6,576 nt of DNA from Actinomycetales bacterium (GTDB taxonomy: Bacteria > Actinomycetota > Actinomycetes > Actinomycetales > Dermabacteraceae), in NCBI GenBank assembly GCA_012799425.1, contig JAAZLF010000552.1:1-6576 (forward strand). Reading direction: 5' to 3'. The notes beneath the pieces were generated by a model. It was not told the origin of the DNA. It did not search any database and saw only the letters and a program-made list of their open reading frames with translations. Shown one piece after another: positions 1-5,478 of the stretch; the stretch's first letter is position 1, and each line of letters begins with the position of its first letter. The position numbers and the translations under genes are program-made.

Positions 1-755
1 ACCGGGTCGACGGTCTCCTCGGCCATGTTCACCGAGTCCTCGAAGCCGACCATCGAGAAGAAGGCCAGCGCGGTCGCCCCGATCACCGCCATGAACAGGC
101 CCTTGTCCCCGGCGGTCTCGAACAGGATCACGCGGGAGAAATCCGCCTTGCCGTCGGCGATCGCGTAGAAGCCCACCAGCACCACGAGCATCAGGCCGGT
201 CAGCTCGATCAGGGTGAGCACCACGTTGGCCTTCACCGACTCCGCGACGCCGTACAGGTTGATGCAGGCCACCAGGGCCAGGAACACCAGCGCGATGACC
301 GTGGCGGTCCCGAAGGAGGCCCCGCCGAGGGAGCCCTCCAGCTGGAAGGCCTTCAGCACGTTCTCCGCGAGGAAGATCGAGCTGGTCGCGGCCGAGGTGA
401 TGCCCGAGGAGAGCACGGCGAAGGTGACCATGAAGGTCAGGAAGTGGATCCCGAAGGCCTTGTGCACGTACAGCGCCGCCCCGGCGGCCTGCGGGTACTT
501 GGTGACCATCTCGACGTAGGACAGCGCCGAGACCATCGCGATGGCGAAGGCGATGATGATCGGCAGCCAGCCCGCGCCGCCGACCTCTCCCGCGACCTTG
601 CCGGTCAGGGCGTAGACGCCGGTGCCGAGGATGTCGCCGACGATGAACAGCAGCAGCAGCTTCGGCGTGATCGCCTTCTTCAGCTCCGGCTGGTCGGTGT
701 GCGGGTCGCCGGGATCGGCGACCGGCCCGGGTGCGGTCTCGTGGGACTCGCTCAT
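1..755 (-). CDS. APC-superfamily amino-acid permease, N-terminal half (runs off left edge)
   Basis: This is the first 251 residues of an integral membrane transporter of the amino acid-polyamine-organocation (APC) superfamily, which takes up amino acids or related amines across the cytoplasmic membrane. I translated it by hand because it has no stop inside the window. A ~30-residue polar N-terminus is followed by TM1 (about 33-52) with the unwound-helix motif GDILGTGVYAL (40-50). Further hydrophobic segments lie at about 62-80, 101-131, 149-168, 176-199 and 219-243. The sixth contains VGFEDSVNMAEET (236-248), the conserved 'GFE/D..xN.AEE' signature of this group. Full members are usually about 450-500 residues, so roughly half is missing through the window edge and not through a visible mutation. 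The ATG at 755-753 is preceded by GGAGG at 766-762 with a 6-nt gap, which fixes the start. The substrate cannot be told from this half. Family call is firm; specificity is unknown. Confidence 0.93.
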   Translation of the reverse strand, partial: MSESHETAPGPVADPGDPHTDQPELKKAITPKLLLLFIVGDILGTGVYALTGKVAGEVGGAGWLPIIIAFAIAMVSALSYVEMVTKYPQAAGAALYVHKAFGIHFLTFMVTFAVLSSGITSAATSSIFLAENVLKAFQLEGSLGGASFGTATVIALVFLALVACINLYGVAESVKANVVLTLIELTGLMLVVLVGFYAIADGKADFSRVILFETAGDKGLFMAVIGATALAFFSMVGFEDSVNMAEETVDP

Positions 756-761
756 GAGGAT

Positions 762-766
762 CCTCC
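762..766 (-). promoter_or_regulatory. Shine-Dalgarno of the APC permease, inside a short palindrome
   Basis: GGAGG lies 6 nt before the ATG at 755. Four of its five bases fall in the perfect 10-bp palindrome GAGGATCCTC (756-765), so the ribosome site overlaps a self-complementary sequence. The stem is too short to claim regulation. Confidence 0.75.
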
Positions 767-847
767 AGGGAAGGGTGCGGTCCGACGGCGGGCGCCCCGC
801 GCCTGGTGAGAGGCCCGGAGCGGGGGATCCCGCACGACGGTGCAGGC

Positions 848-853
848 ACTCTA
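848..853 (-). promoter_or_regulatory. Candidate -10 element for the APC permease
   Basis: TAGAGT fits the actinobacterial TANNNT -10 consensus and would give a leader of roughly 85 nt before the permease ATG. The -35 position at 17-bp spacing is CTGTGA, a poor match to TTGACA that partly falls in the last codons of the upstream LssY_C gene. This is a weak prediction. The 115-bp gap 756-870 is otherwise without a recognisable gene. Read-through from the LssY_C gene is the alternative. Confidence 0.25.
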
Positions 854-870
854 CTCCTCCGTGACCGCCC

Positions 871-2526
871 TCACAGCCTCGGCTGCTCCGCCTCCGCGTC
901 CACCTCTTCGTCGTCCTCGTCGTCCTCGTCGGCCTCCCGGCTGTCGGAGTCCAGCCGCAGCGTCTGCACCCACTGGCGCGAGGCGTCGGAGCTGATCGCC
1001 ATCACGCCGAGGGCGGAGGCGCCCGCCCCCACCAGCAGGGCGTGGGAGACCTCGCCGCTCATCGAGGTGGCCACGGCGAGGCGGGCGAAGGCGTCACCCG
1101 TGAACAGCGCCATCAGCGCGATCCGTGCCCAGCGGCTGCGGCGCAGCACTCCGATCTGCAGCACCAGCAGACCGGCCGCGAACGCCGTGGCCACGACGAT
1201 CTCCTCCGGGTTCGGCAGCACCAGCGCGAGGTCCGGGAACAGGCCCCGCAGGTCGGTGCCGGTCAGCATCGCCCCCCACTGCACCGCGACCAGCACCGTC
1301 TGCAGCAGCACCAGCAGGCCGGTGAAGACCACGGTGGGCGGTGGCAGGTGGTGGTCGGAGGCCCGGGCGATGACCTCGTGGAAGTCGTCGACCGTGTCCT
1401 GCCACTGGGCGGTGAGCTCGTCGGCGACATCGGCGCGTCGGCCCGACGCCGGCCCCAGACGGGCCGCGGCCAGCGCCGACTGCGTCGCGGCCCGGGTGCG
1501 GGACTTCATCACGGACGTGCCGGTGGGGCGATGCCGGGCGAGCATCATCGCGCTCGCGCCGTCGGAGCGCGCCGCAGCGCCCTCGACATCGATCACCGGC
1601 AGGTCGCCGTCGGTGCGGATGCGATCGCCCTGCCCGTTGCGGTGGTGATAGGCGGTGGAGAAGTCCTCGATCAGCTCCACCTCGATCTGCGGGTCGCCAT
1701 AGCGCACCGTGTCGATCACGTAGTCGCGCTCGACGTCGATGTTCTCGTCGATGCGGTGGGTGATCTGGAGGGTGAAGAAGGAGAAGCCCACCGCCCGGTC
1801 GTACGTGCCCGCGGCGAGCCAGTCCGCCCGGTACCCGCCCGGCAGCACGAAATCCTTCGGCATCCGCCAGAAGCGCACATGGTGGCGCTTGGTGGTGGTG
1901 CCGCCCACCTCCTGCTGATAGGTGAAATCGTGACGGCGCCCCATCAGGTACAGATCCGAGACCGGCGCCTCGGGATAGGAGCGCCGCAGCAGCGTCGAGC
2001 GGATCATCGACCAGGCCGAGGCGAGGGTCCGCTCCTCCGCCAGCACCCAGCCCGCGCGACGCATCGCCACGTGCAGATCCCGCTCCGAGCCGTCGAAGGC
2101 GAGGTTGATCGGGTCCGAGAGCACGCCCTCGGTGGTGCGGGTGCGGCCGAAGAAGTAGTCCGGCAGGTACAGCCAGGTCATCAGCTGATGCAGGCGCGGC
2201 AGCGTGATGTAGGTCAGCAGCACCCAGAAGCCCAGCAGGTACAGCAGCCGCACCGGTGTCAGGGAGACGCCCTCCACCAGGTACAGCAGCGCCAGCCAGA
2301 TCGACACCACCACGCCCGCCGCGATGAACAGGTTGTCCAGCAGCGCGTAGAGCTCGAACCGGGGGCCGCTGGGGGCGTGGCCGCGCGGATGGTCGTAGAC
2401 GGGCGGCTCCGCCGGGACCGGACGGTCCAGCGGCAGCAGCCGCGAGGAGCGCGCCGGGGTCACCGGGGCACGCCCGTCCCCGCCGGCGTCCGCGGACTGG
2501 TTCCCGCGCTCGATGGGCTCATGCAC
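871..2526 (-). CDS. Multi-pass membrane protein with LssY C-terminal (LssY_C) domain
   Basis: This is a 551-residue membrane protein of unknown biochemical role. A proline-rich polar N-terminus (1-55) is followed by two hydrophobic segments (about 63-84 and 91-110). A soluble block at about 138-290 then matches my memory of the LssY_C family: DPINLAFDGS (138-147), an 'AGW' (158-160), YPEAPVSDLY (184-193), RHHVRFW (214-220), and THRIDENIDVERD (256-268). In other bacteria this domain is often fused to DedA or PAP2-phosphatase domains; here neither is present. A polar linker (about 315-395) leads to four more hydrophobic segments (about 397-420, 441-460, 465-487, 494-512). The acidic tail EADEDDEDDEEVD (531-543) follows. 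The start is uncertain: GTG at 2526 gives the longest frame but has no good Shine-Dalgarno, and GTG at codon 22 (2463-2461) is possible. The gene is divergent from the aldo-keto reductase and 115 bp upstream of the permease. Domain call is good; function is unknown. Confidence 0.85.
   Translation of the reverse strand: MHEPIERGNQSADAGGDGRAPVTPARSSRLLPLDRPVPAEPPVYDHPRGHAPSGPRFELYALLDNLFIAAGVVVSIWLALLYLVEGVSLTPVRLLYLLGFWVLLTYITLPRLHQLMTWLYLPDYFFGRTRTTEGVLSDPINLAFDGSERDLHVAMRRAGWVLAEERTLASAWSMIRSTLLRRSYPEAPVSDLYLMGRRHDFTYQQEVGGTTTKRHHVRFWRMPKDFVLPGGYRADWLAAGTYDRAVGFSFFTLQITHRIDENIDVERDYVIDTVRYGDPQIEVELIEDFSTAYHHRNGQGDRIRTDGDLPVIDVEGAAARSDGASAMMLARHRPTGTSVMKSRTRAATQSALAAARLGPASGRRADVADELTAQWQDTVDDFHEVIARASDHHLPPPTVVFTGLLVLLQTVLVAVQWGAMLTGTDLRGLFPDLALVLPNPEEIVVATAFAAGLLVLQIGVLRRSRWARIALMALFTGDAFARLAVATSMSGEVSHALLVGAGASALGVMAISSDASRQWVQTLRLDSDSREADEDDEDDEEVDAEAEQPRL
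908..931. repeat. 9-bp tandem repeat, about 2.7 copies, in the LssY_C gene tail
   Basis: The unit TCGTCGTCC (plus strand) occurs twice exactly and then for six more bases. On the coding (minus) strand it encodes the Asp/Asp/Glu run of the acidic C-terminus, in frame. Because the unit is a multiple of three, copy-number change would lengthen or shorten the acidic tail without breaking the frame. Confidence 0.8.
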
Positions 2527-2532
2527 CCATCG
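2511..2532. promoter_or_regulatory. Operator-like inverted repeat between divergent genes
   Basis: CGATGGG (2511-2517) and CCCATCG (2526-2532) are perfect reverse complements separated by 8 bp (CTCATGCA). The 22-bp element covers the annotated GTG start of the LssY_C gene and abuts the candidate -10 of the reductase gene at 2533. It therefore occupies that promoter's -35 to -10 spacer region, a usual place for a repressor to bind. No regulator gene is next to it. The symmetry is seen directly; the operator role is inference. Confidence 0.4.
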
Positions 2533-2538
2533 TAAGGT
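2529..2538. promoter_or_regulatory. Overlapping divergent -10-like elements
   Basis: On the plus strand TAAGGT (2533-2538) fits TANNNT and would start the reductase transcript near 2545, about 25 nt before its ATG. The hexamer at 17-bp spacing is TCGATG, a partial -35 match. On the minus strand TACGAT (2534-2529) fits the same consensus for the LssY_C gene, but its expected start point (~2522) lies just inside the annotated coding region. That would favour a downstream start (codon 22) or a different promoter. The two hexamers share bases 2533-2534. Confidence 0.3.
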
Positions 2539-2558
2539 TGAGCGGTCCCCGACTTCTC

Positions 2559-2564
2559 AGGAGG
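2559..2564 (+). promoter_or_regulatory. Strong Shine-Dalgarno that fixes the reductase start
   Basis: AGGAGG ends 5 nt before ATG at 2570. The frame stays open upstream to 2513, but those 19 codons include the divergent gene's start region and have no family similarity, so the start at 2570 is preferred. Confidence 0.9.
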
Positions 2565-2569
2565 AGTTC

Positions 2570-3397
2570 ATGTCCATCGCCTCGCTGCCGTTCCATGACG
2601 GCCGCTCCATCCCCCAGCTCGGCTACGGCGTGTTCAAGGTCGAACCGGACATCGCGGCTGACGTGACCGCGCAGGCCCTCGCCGCCGGCTACCGCCACAT
2701 CGACACCGCGAAGGCCTACGACAACGAGGAGGGCGTGGGCCGGGCGATCGCGGAGTCCGGCATCGCCCGCGAGGACCTGTTCGTCACCACCAAGCTGTGG
2801 AACGACGCCCACGCCTTCGATGACGCGATCGCGGCCTGCGAGGCCTCGCTCGAGCGGCTCGGCCTCGACTATCTCGACCTCTACCTCGTGCACTGGGCGG
2901 TCCCCGCGCAGGGCCGGTACGTCGAGGCGTGGAAGGCGCTGATCGCGCTGCAGGAGCGCGGTCTGGTGCGCTCGATCGGGGTCTCGAACTTCCCCCGCCC
3001 CCAGCTGGAGGAGATCATCGAGGTGACCGGTGTGGTCCCCGCGATCCACCAGATCGAGCTGCACCCCTACTTCCAGCAGCGGGACCTGCGTGCGCTGCAC
3101 GCCGAGCACGGCATCCTCACACAGGGCTGGGGGCCGCTGGGCCAGGGCAAGTCCGACCTGCTCGAGAACGAGGTCGTCACCTCGATCGCCGCGGCGCACG
3201 GCGCGACCCCGGCGCAGGCGGTGCTGGCCTGGCACCTCGCGCACGGCTTCGTGACCATCCCGAAGTCGGTCACCTCCTGGCGCATCGTGGAGAACCTGGC
3301 CGCGGCCGAGCTGCAGCTCACCGCCGAGGAGATCGCCGCGATCGACGGCCTCGACCGCGAGGACGGCCGCGGAGGCTCCGACCCGGCCACCAAGTGA
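2570..3397 (+). CDS. Aldo-keto reductase, 2,5-diketo-D-gluconate reductase-like (AKR5 type)
   Basis: This is a soluble 275-residue NAD(P)H-dependent carbonyl reductase with an (alpha/beta)8 barrel. The catalytic tetrad is complete: D45 and Y50 in GYRHIDTAKAYDNE (40-53), K75 in TTKLWND (73-79), and H108 in LYLVHW (104-109). Other family motifs are SIGVSNF (135-141), HQIELHP (160-166), WGPLGQGK (187-194), and the cofactor loop PKS (231-233) with R238. Length and the tetrad positions match, from memory, Corynebacterium 2,5-diketo-D-gluconate reductase A (about 278 residues), including F22. The loop reads KSVTSWR where that enzyme has extra arginines, so cofactor preference could differ. Physiological substrate is uncertain: 2,5-diketogluconate, methylglyoxal and other aldehydes or ketones are all used by this group. 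It has its own ribosome site and probable promoter, is divergent from the LssY_C gene, and converges on the siderophore operon, so it is most likely a single-gene transcript. Confidence 0.93.
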   Translation: MSIASLPFHDGRSIPQLGYGVFKVEPDIAADVTAQALAAGYRHIDTAKAYDNEEGVGRAIAESGIAREDLFVTTKLWNDAHAFDDAIAACEASLERLGLDYLDLYLVHWAVPAQGRYVEAWKALIALQERGLVRSIGVSNFPRPQLEEIIEVTGVVPAIHQIELHPYFQQRDLRALHAEHGILTQGWGPLGQGKSDLLENEVVTSIAAAHGATPAQAVLAWHLAHGFVTIPKSVTSWRIVENLAAAELQLTAEEIAAIDGLDREDGRGGSDPATK

Positions 3398-3402
3398 GCT
3401 GA

Positions 3403-3414
3403 GCCTGCGCAGGC
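3403..3414. repeat. 12-bp perfect palindrome just after the reductase stop
   Basis: GCCTGCGCAGGC reads the same on both strands and begins 6 nt after the reductase stop codon. As RNA it could form only a 4-bp stem with a 4-nt loop. It may be chance in GC-rich DNA. Confidence 0.4.
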
Positions 3415-3425
3415 CCGCCAGCCCC

Positions 3426-3484
3426 GGGATCGGCCGATTCCGAGCCACGAGCGGCCCGATCCTGGCTCGGAATCGACCGGTCCC
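3426..3484. terminator. Long imperfect hairpin between convergent genes, probable bidirectional terminator
   Basis: CGATTCCGAGCCA (3435-3447) pairs perfectly with TGGCTCGGAATCG (3463-3475) around a 15-nt loop. After one C-A mismatch (3434/3476), eight more positions pair (3426-3433 with 3477-3484, one being G-T). It lies 28 nt after the reductase stop and 73 nt beyond the ATPase stop, in a 159-bp convergent gap, where a two-way terminator is expected. There is no T-run on either side, so it is not a classical intrinsic terminator. Many actinobacterial terminators lack the U-tract. The pairing is seen directly; the terminator role is inferred. Confidence 0.6.
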
Positions 3485-3492
3485 CGGCTTCT

Positions 3493-3511
3493 GGTGCTCC
3501 GCGCGAGCACC
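3493..3511. terminator. Second short hairpin downstream of the siderophore operon
   Basis: GGTGCTC (3493-3499) and GAGCACC (3505-3511) form a 7-bp perfect stem with a 5-nt loop. On the minus strand it begins 46 nt after the ATPase stop and comes before the larger hairpin at 3426-3484. It could be a first termination or RNA-end-protecting structure for the operon. No T-run follows. Confidence 0.35.
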
Positions 3512-3556
3512 TCGCATGCGCGCGCTCCGGACAAGCACCCGGCGAGCGCCCGCGGC

Positions 3557-4321
3557 TCAGTAGTAGACCGCGAGCGGTCCCGTCGGGCCCTCGATCACCT
3601 GCACCGGGGTGTCGAACACGCGGGTGAGCACGTTCCCGTTCATGATCGTGCCGACGGGACCCGCCTCGACCACGCCGCCGTCCTTCATGGCGATGATGTG
3701 GTCGGCGTAGTGCGCGGCGAAGTTGATGTCGTGCAGCACCACCACGATGGTGCGGCCCAGCTCGCGGGCGGCGTCGCGCAGCCGGCCCATCATCTGCACG
3801 CTGTGGCGCATGTCGAGGTTGTTCAGCGGCTCGTCCAGGAGCACGTACTCGGTGTCCTGGGCGAGCACCATGGCGACGTAGGCGCGCTGGCGCTGACCGC
3901 CGGAGAGCTGGTCGAGGTAGCGGTCCTCGAGCTCGTCGAGGTTCAGGAAGTCGATCGCCTCGGAGATCTTGTGCTCGTCGAGCTTGGTCAGGCGTCCCTT
4001 GGAGTAGGGGAAGCGACCGAAGCCCACCAGCTGGCGCACGGTGAGGCGGGTGATGAAGTGGTTCTCCTGGCGCAGCACCGAGAGGATCTTGGCCAGATCC
4101 TTCGAGGCGGTGGAGGAGATGTCGTACCCGGCCACCTCGATCGCGCCCTCGTCGATGCCCAGCAGGCGCCCCACCATGGTCAGCAGGGTCGACTTGCCGG
4201 CGCCGTTGGGGCCCACCAGCGCGGTGACCCCGCCGGAGGGGATCTCGGTGGTGACCGGGCCGATGGTGACGGTCTCGGTGCCCGAGGTGTAGCGCTTCTG
4301 CACGGCGTCGATGGTGATCAC
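3557..4321 (-). CDS. Siderophore ABC transporter ATP-binding protein (YclP-like)
   Basis: This is the 254-residue ATPase that powers Fe3+-siderophore import from the cytoplasmic face. All nucleotide-binding motifs are intact: Walker A GPNGAGKST (37-45), Q-loop Q85, signature LSGGQ (139-143), Walker B YVLLDE (159-164), D-loop around N168-D170, and H-loop H197. The segment RLTVRQLVGFGRFPYSKGRLT (92-112) is typical of iron-siderophore ATPases and closest, from memory, to Bacillus YclP. I chose GTG at 4321 because the protein then begins directly with the usual ATPase beta strand (ITIDAVQKRY). The GTG also overlaps the permease stop by 4 nt (GTGA), indicating translational coupling, and a purine-rich GGAAGGGG lies just upstream. 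The open frame extends further upstream to 4642, but that part is a shadow of the permease gene. It is the last gene of the three-gene operon. No binding-protein gene follows it, unlike yclQ in Bacillus. Confidence 0.93.
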   Translation of the reverse strand: MITIDAVQKRYTSGTETVTIGPVTTEIPSGGVTALVGPNGAGKSTLLTMVGRLLGIDEGAIEVAGYDISSTASKDLAKILSVLRQENHFITRLTVRQLVGFGRFPYSKGRLTKLDEHKISEAIDFLNLDELEDRYLDQLSGGQRQRAYVAMVLAQDTEYVLLDEPLNNLDMRHSVQMMGRLRDAARELGRTIVVVLHDINFAAHYADHIIAMKDGGVVEAGPVGTIMNGNVLTRVFDTPVQVIEGPTGPLAVYY

Positions 4322-5478
4322 AGGCGCCCCTTCCGCATGATGACGAGGAGGAACACGGTCCCTCCGACGAGCTCGATGATGATGGACACGACGCCCTGCG
4401 CGTAGAACACGTGGTTCATCACGAAGTACGCGCCGGCGAGGACCACGAAGGCGGTCAGCGCGCCGATGGGGAACAGCAGGCGATGGTCGTGGGTGCCGGC
4501 CAGCTGGTAGGTGAGCGTGGCGACCAGGAAGCCGAAGAAGGTCATCGGTCCCACGAGCGCCGTGGAGACCGCCATCAGCACGGAGACCAGCACGAGCATG
4601 TAGATGGTCTGGCGGCCGTGGTCCACGCCCACGTTGATGCACACGTCGCGCCCCAGCGAGATGACGTTCAGCTTGCGGGCGTTCAACCAGATCAGCGCAC
4701 CCGCGATCACGATCAGCGGGATCGCGAAGGGCAGGTACTCGGAGCTGGCGTTGGTGACCGAGCCGAACAGCCGGGCGGTGAGGACGTCGAACTCGCTGGG
4801 GCTCAGCAGCCGCTGCATGAAGGTGGAGACCGCCCCCATGCCGCCGCCGATGATGATGCCCACCAGCAGCATCACCTGGATGTTGGCGTACTTGCCGCGC
4901 AGCAGCCAGCCGTACAGCAGCACCGAGAGTCCCACCATCAGCGCGACCTGCACCAGGAACTGGCCGGTGCCCTGCAGCGCGACCACACCGGCCACGCCGA
5001 GGGTGTACACGGCGGCGGTCTGGATCACGGTGTACAGGGACTCGAACCCCATGATCGAGGGGGTGATGATCCGGTTGTTGGTGACGGTCTGGAAGGTGAT
5101 CGTGGCGATCGCCTGGCAGAACGCGACCACCGCCATCACCACCACGGAGGTCGCGCGCATCTCGGCGATCAGCCAGAACCCGCGCGAGCCCACCGGCATG
5201 GGGTTGTCCATCGCGAGCAGGCCCAGCGCGAAGCCGGAGGCGAGCAGGATGAGGGCGGCCAGCACGAGCCAGTAGCGGCGGCGGGCGCGCGCGTCGCGGA
5301 AGGCGCCGGAGCTGCTGCGCGGGCGGCGCGGGGCACCGATCACCTCGAGGTCGCCGACGAGATCGGCGGGCGAGGTGCTGATGTCTGCGCCCGCGGCGAC
5401 CTCGGTGTCGACAGCGCCGAGGCGTCGCTCGCCGTGATGCGGCAGGAGATGCTGCGGGGTGGGGGTGCGCTCAGCCAT
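4318..5478 (-). CDS. Siderophore ABC transporter permease, FecCD family (YclO-like), with N-terminal extension
   Basis: This is the second membrane subunit of the siderophore importer, 386 residues. Hydrophobic helices begin at about residue 69 and continue to the C-terminus. Family landmarks include FQTVTNNRIITPSIMGFESLY (129-149), the LGRDVCINVGVD stretch (275-286), and the ATPase-contacting loop VGPMTFFGFLVATLTYQLAGTH (309-330), all resembling Bacillus YclO. YclO itself is about 315 residues. The excess is a polar, His/Arg/Pro-rich extension of about 68 residues before the first helix. The ATG at 5478 overlaps the stop of the upstream permease by 8 nt and has a modest GAGG about 10 nt before it. 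A GTG at codon 46 would shorten the extension but lacks a clear ribosome site, so I keep the ATG. It would pair with the neighbouring permease as a heterodimer and with the ATPase encoded directly downstream. Confidence 0.92.
   Translation of the reverse strand: MAERTPTPQHLLPHHGERRLGAVDTEVAAGADISTSPADLVGDLEVIGAPRRPRSSSGAFRDARARRRYWLVLAALILLASGFALGLLAMDNPMPVGSRGFWLIAEMRATSVVVMAVVAFCQAIATITFQTVTNNRIITPSIMGFESLYTVIQTAAVYTLGVAGVVALQGTGQFLVQVALMVGLSVLLYGWLLRGKYANIQVMLLVGIIIGGGMGAVSTFMQRLLSPSEFDVLTARLFGSVTNASSEYLPFAIPLIVIAGALIWLNARKLNVISLGRDVCINVGVDHGRQTIYMLVLVSVLMAVSTALVGPMTFFGFLVATLTYQLAGTHDHRLLFPIGALTAFVVLAGAYFVMNHVFYAQGVVSIIIELVGGTVFLLVIMRKGRL

Noticed and set aside
820..833. Short inverted repeat (GCGGG, 4-nt loop, CCCGC) downstream of the LssY_C gene as a terminator
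   Set aside because: It has only five pairs and no T-run, and it lies between the candidate permease promoter and the permease. It is compatible with chance in GC-rich DNA.
1042..2535. 497-codon open frame on the plus strand opposite the LssY_C gene
   Set aside because: It is a long antisense frame caused by high GC. The product is rich in His, Gln, Arg and Gly with no family resemblance, while the opposite strand encodes a coherent membrane protein with LssY_C motifs.
2519..3538. 339-codon minus-strand open frame across the aldo-keto reductase
   Set aside because: The plus-strand reductase has a complete tetrad and a strong ribosome site. The antisense product is low-complexity and crosses the intergenic hairpin.
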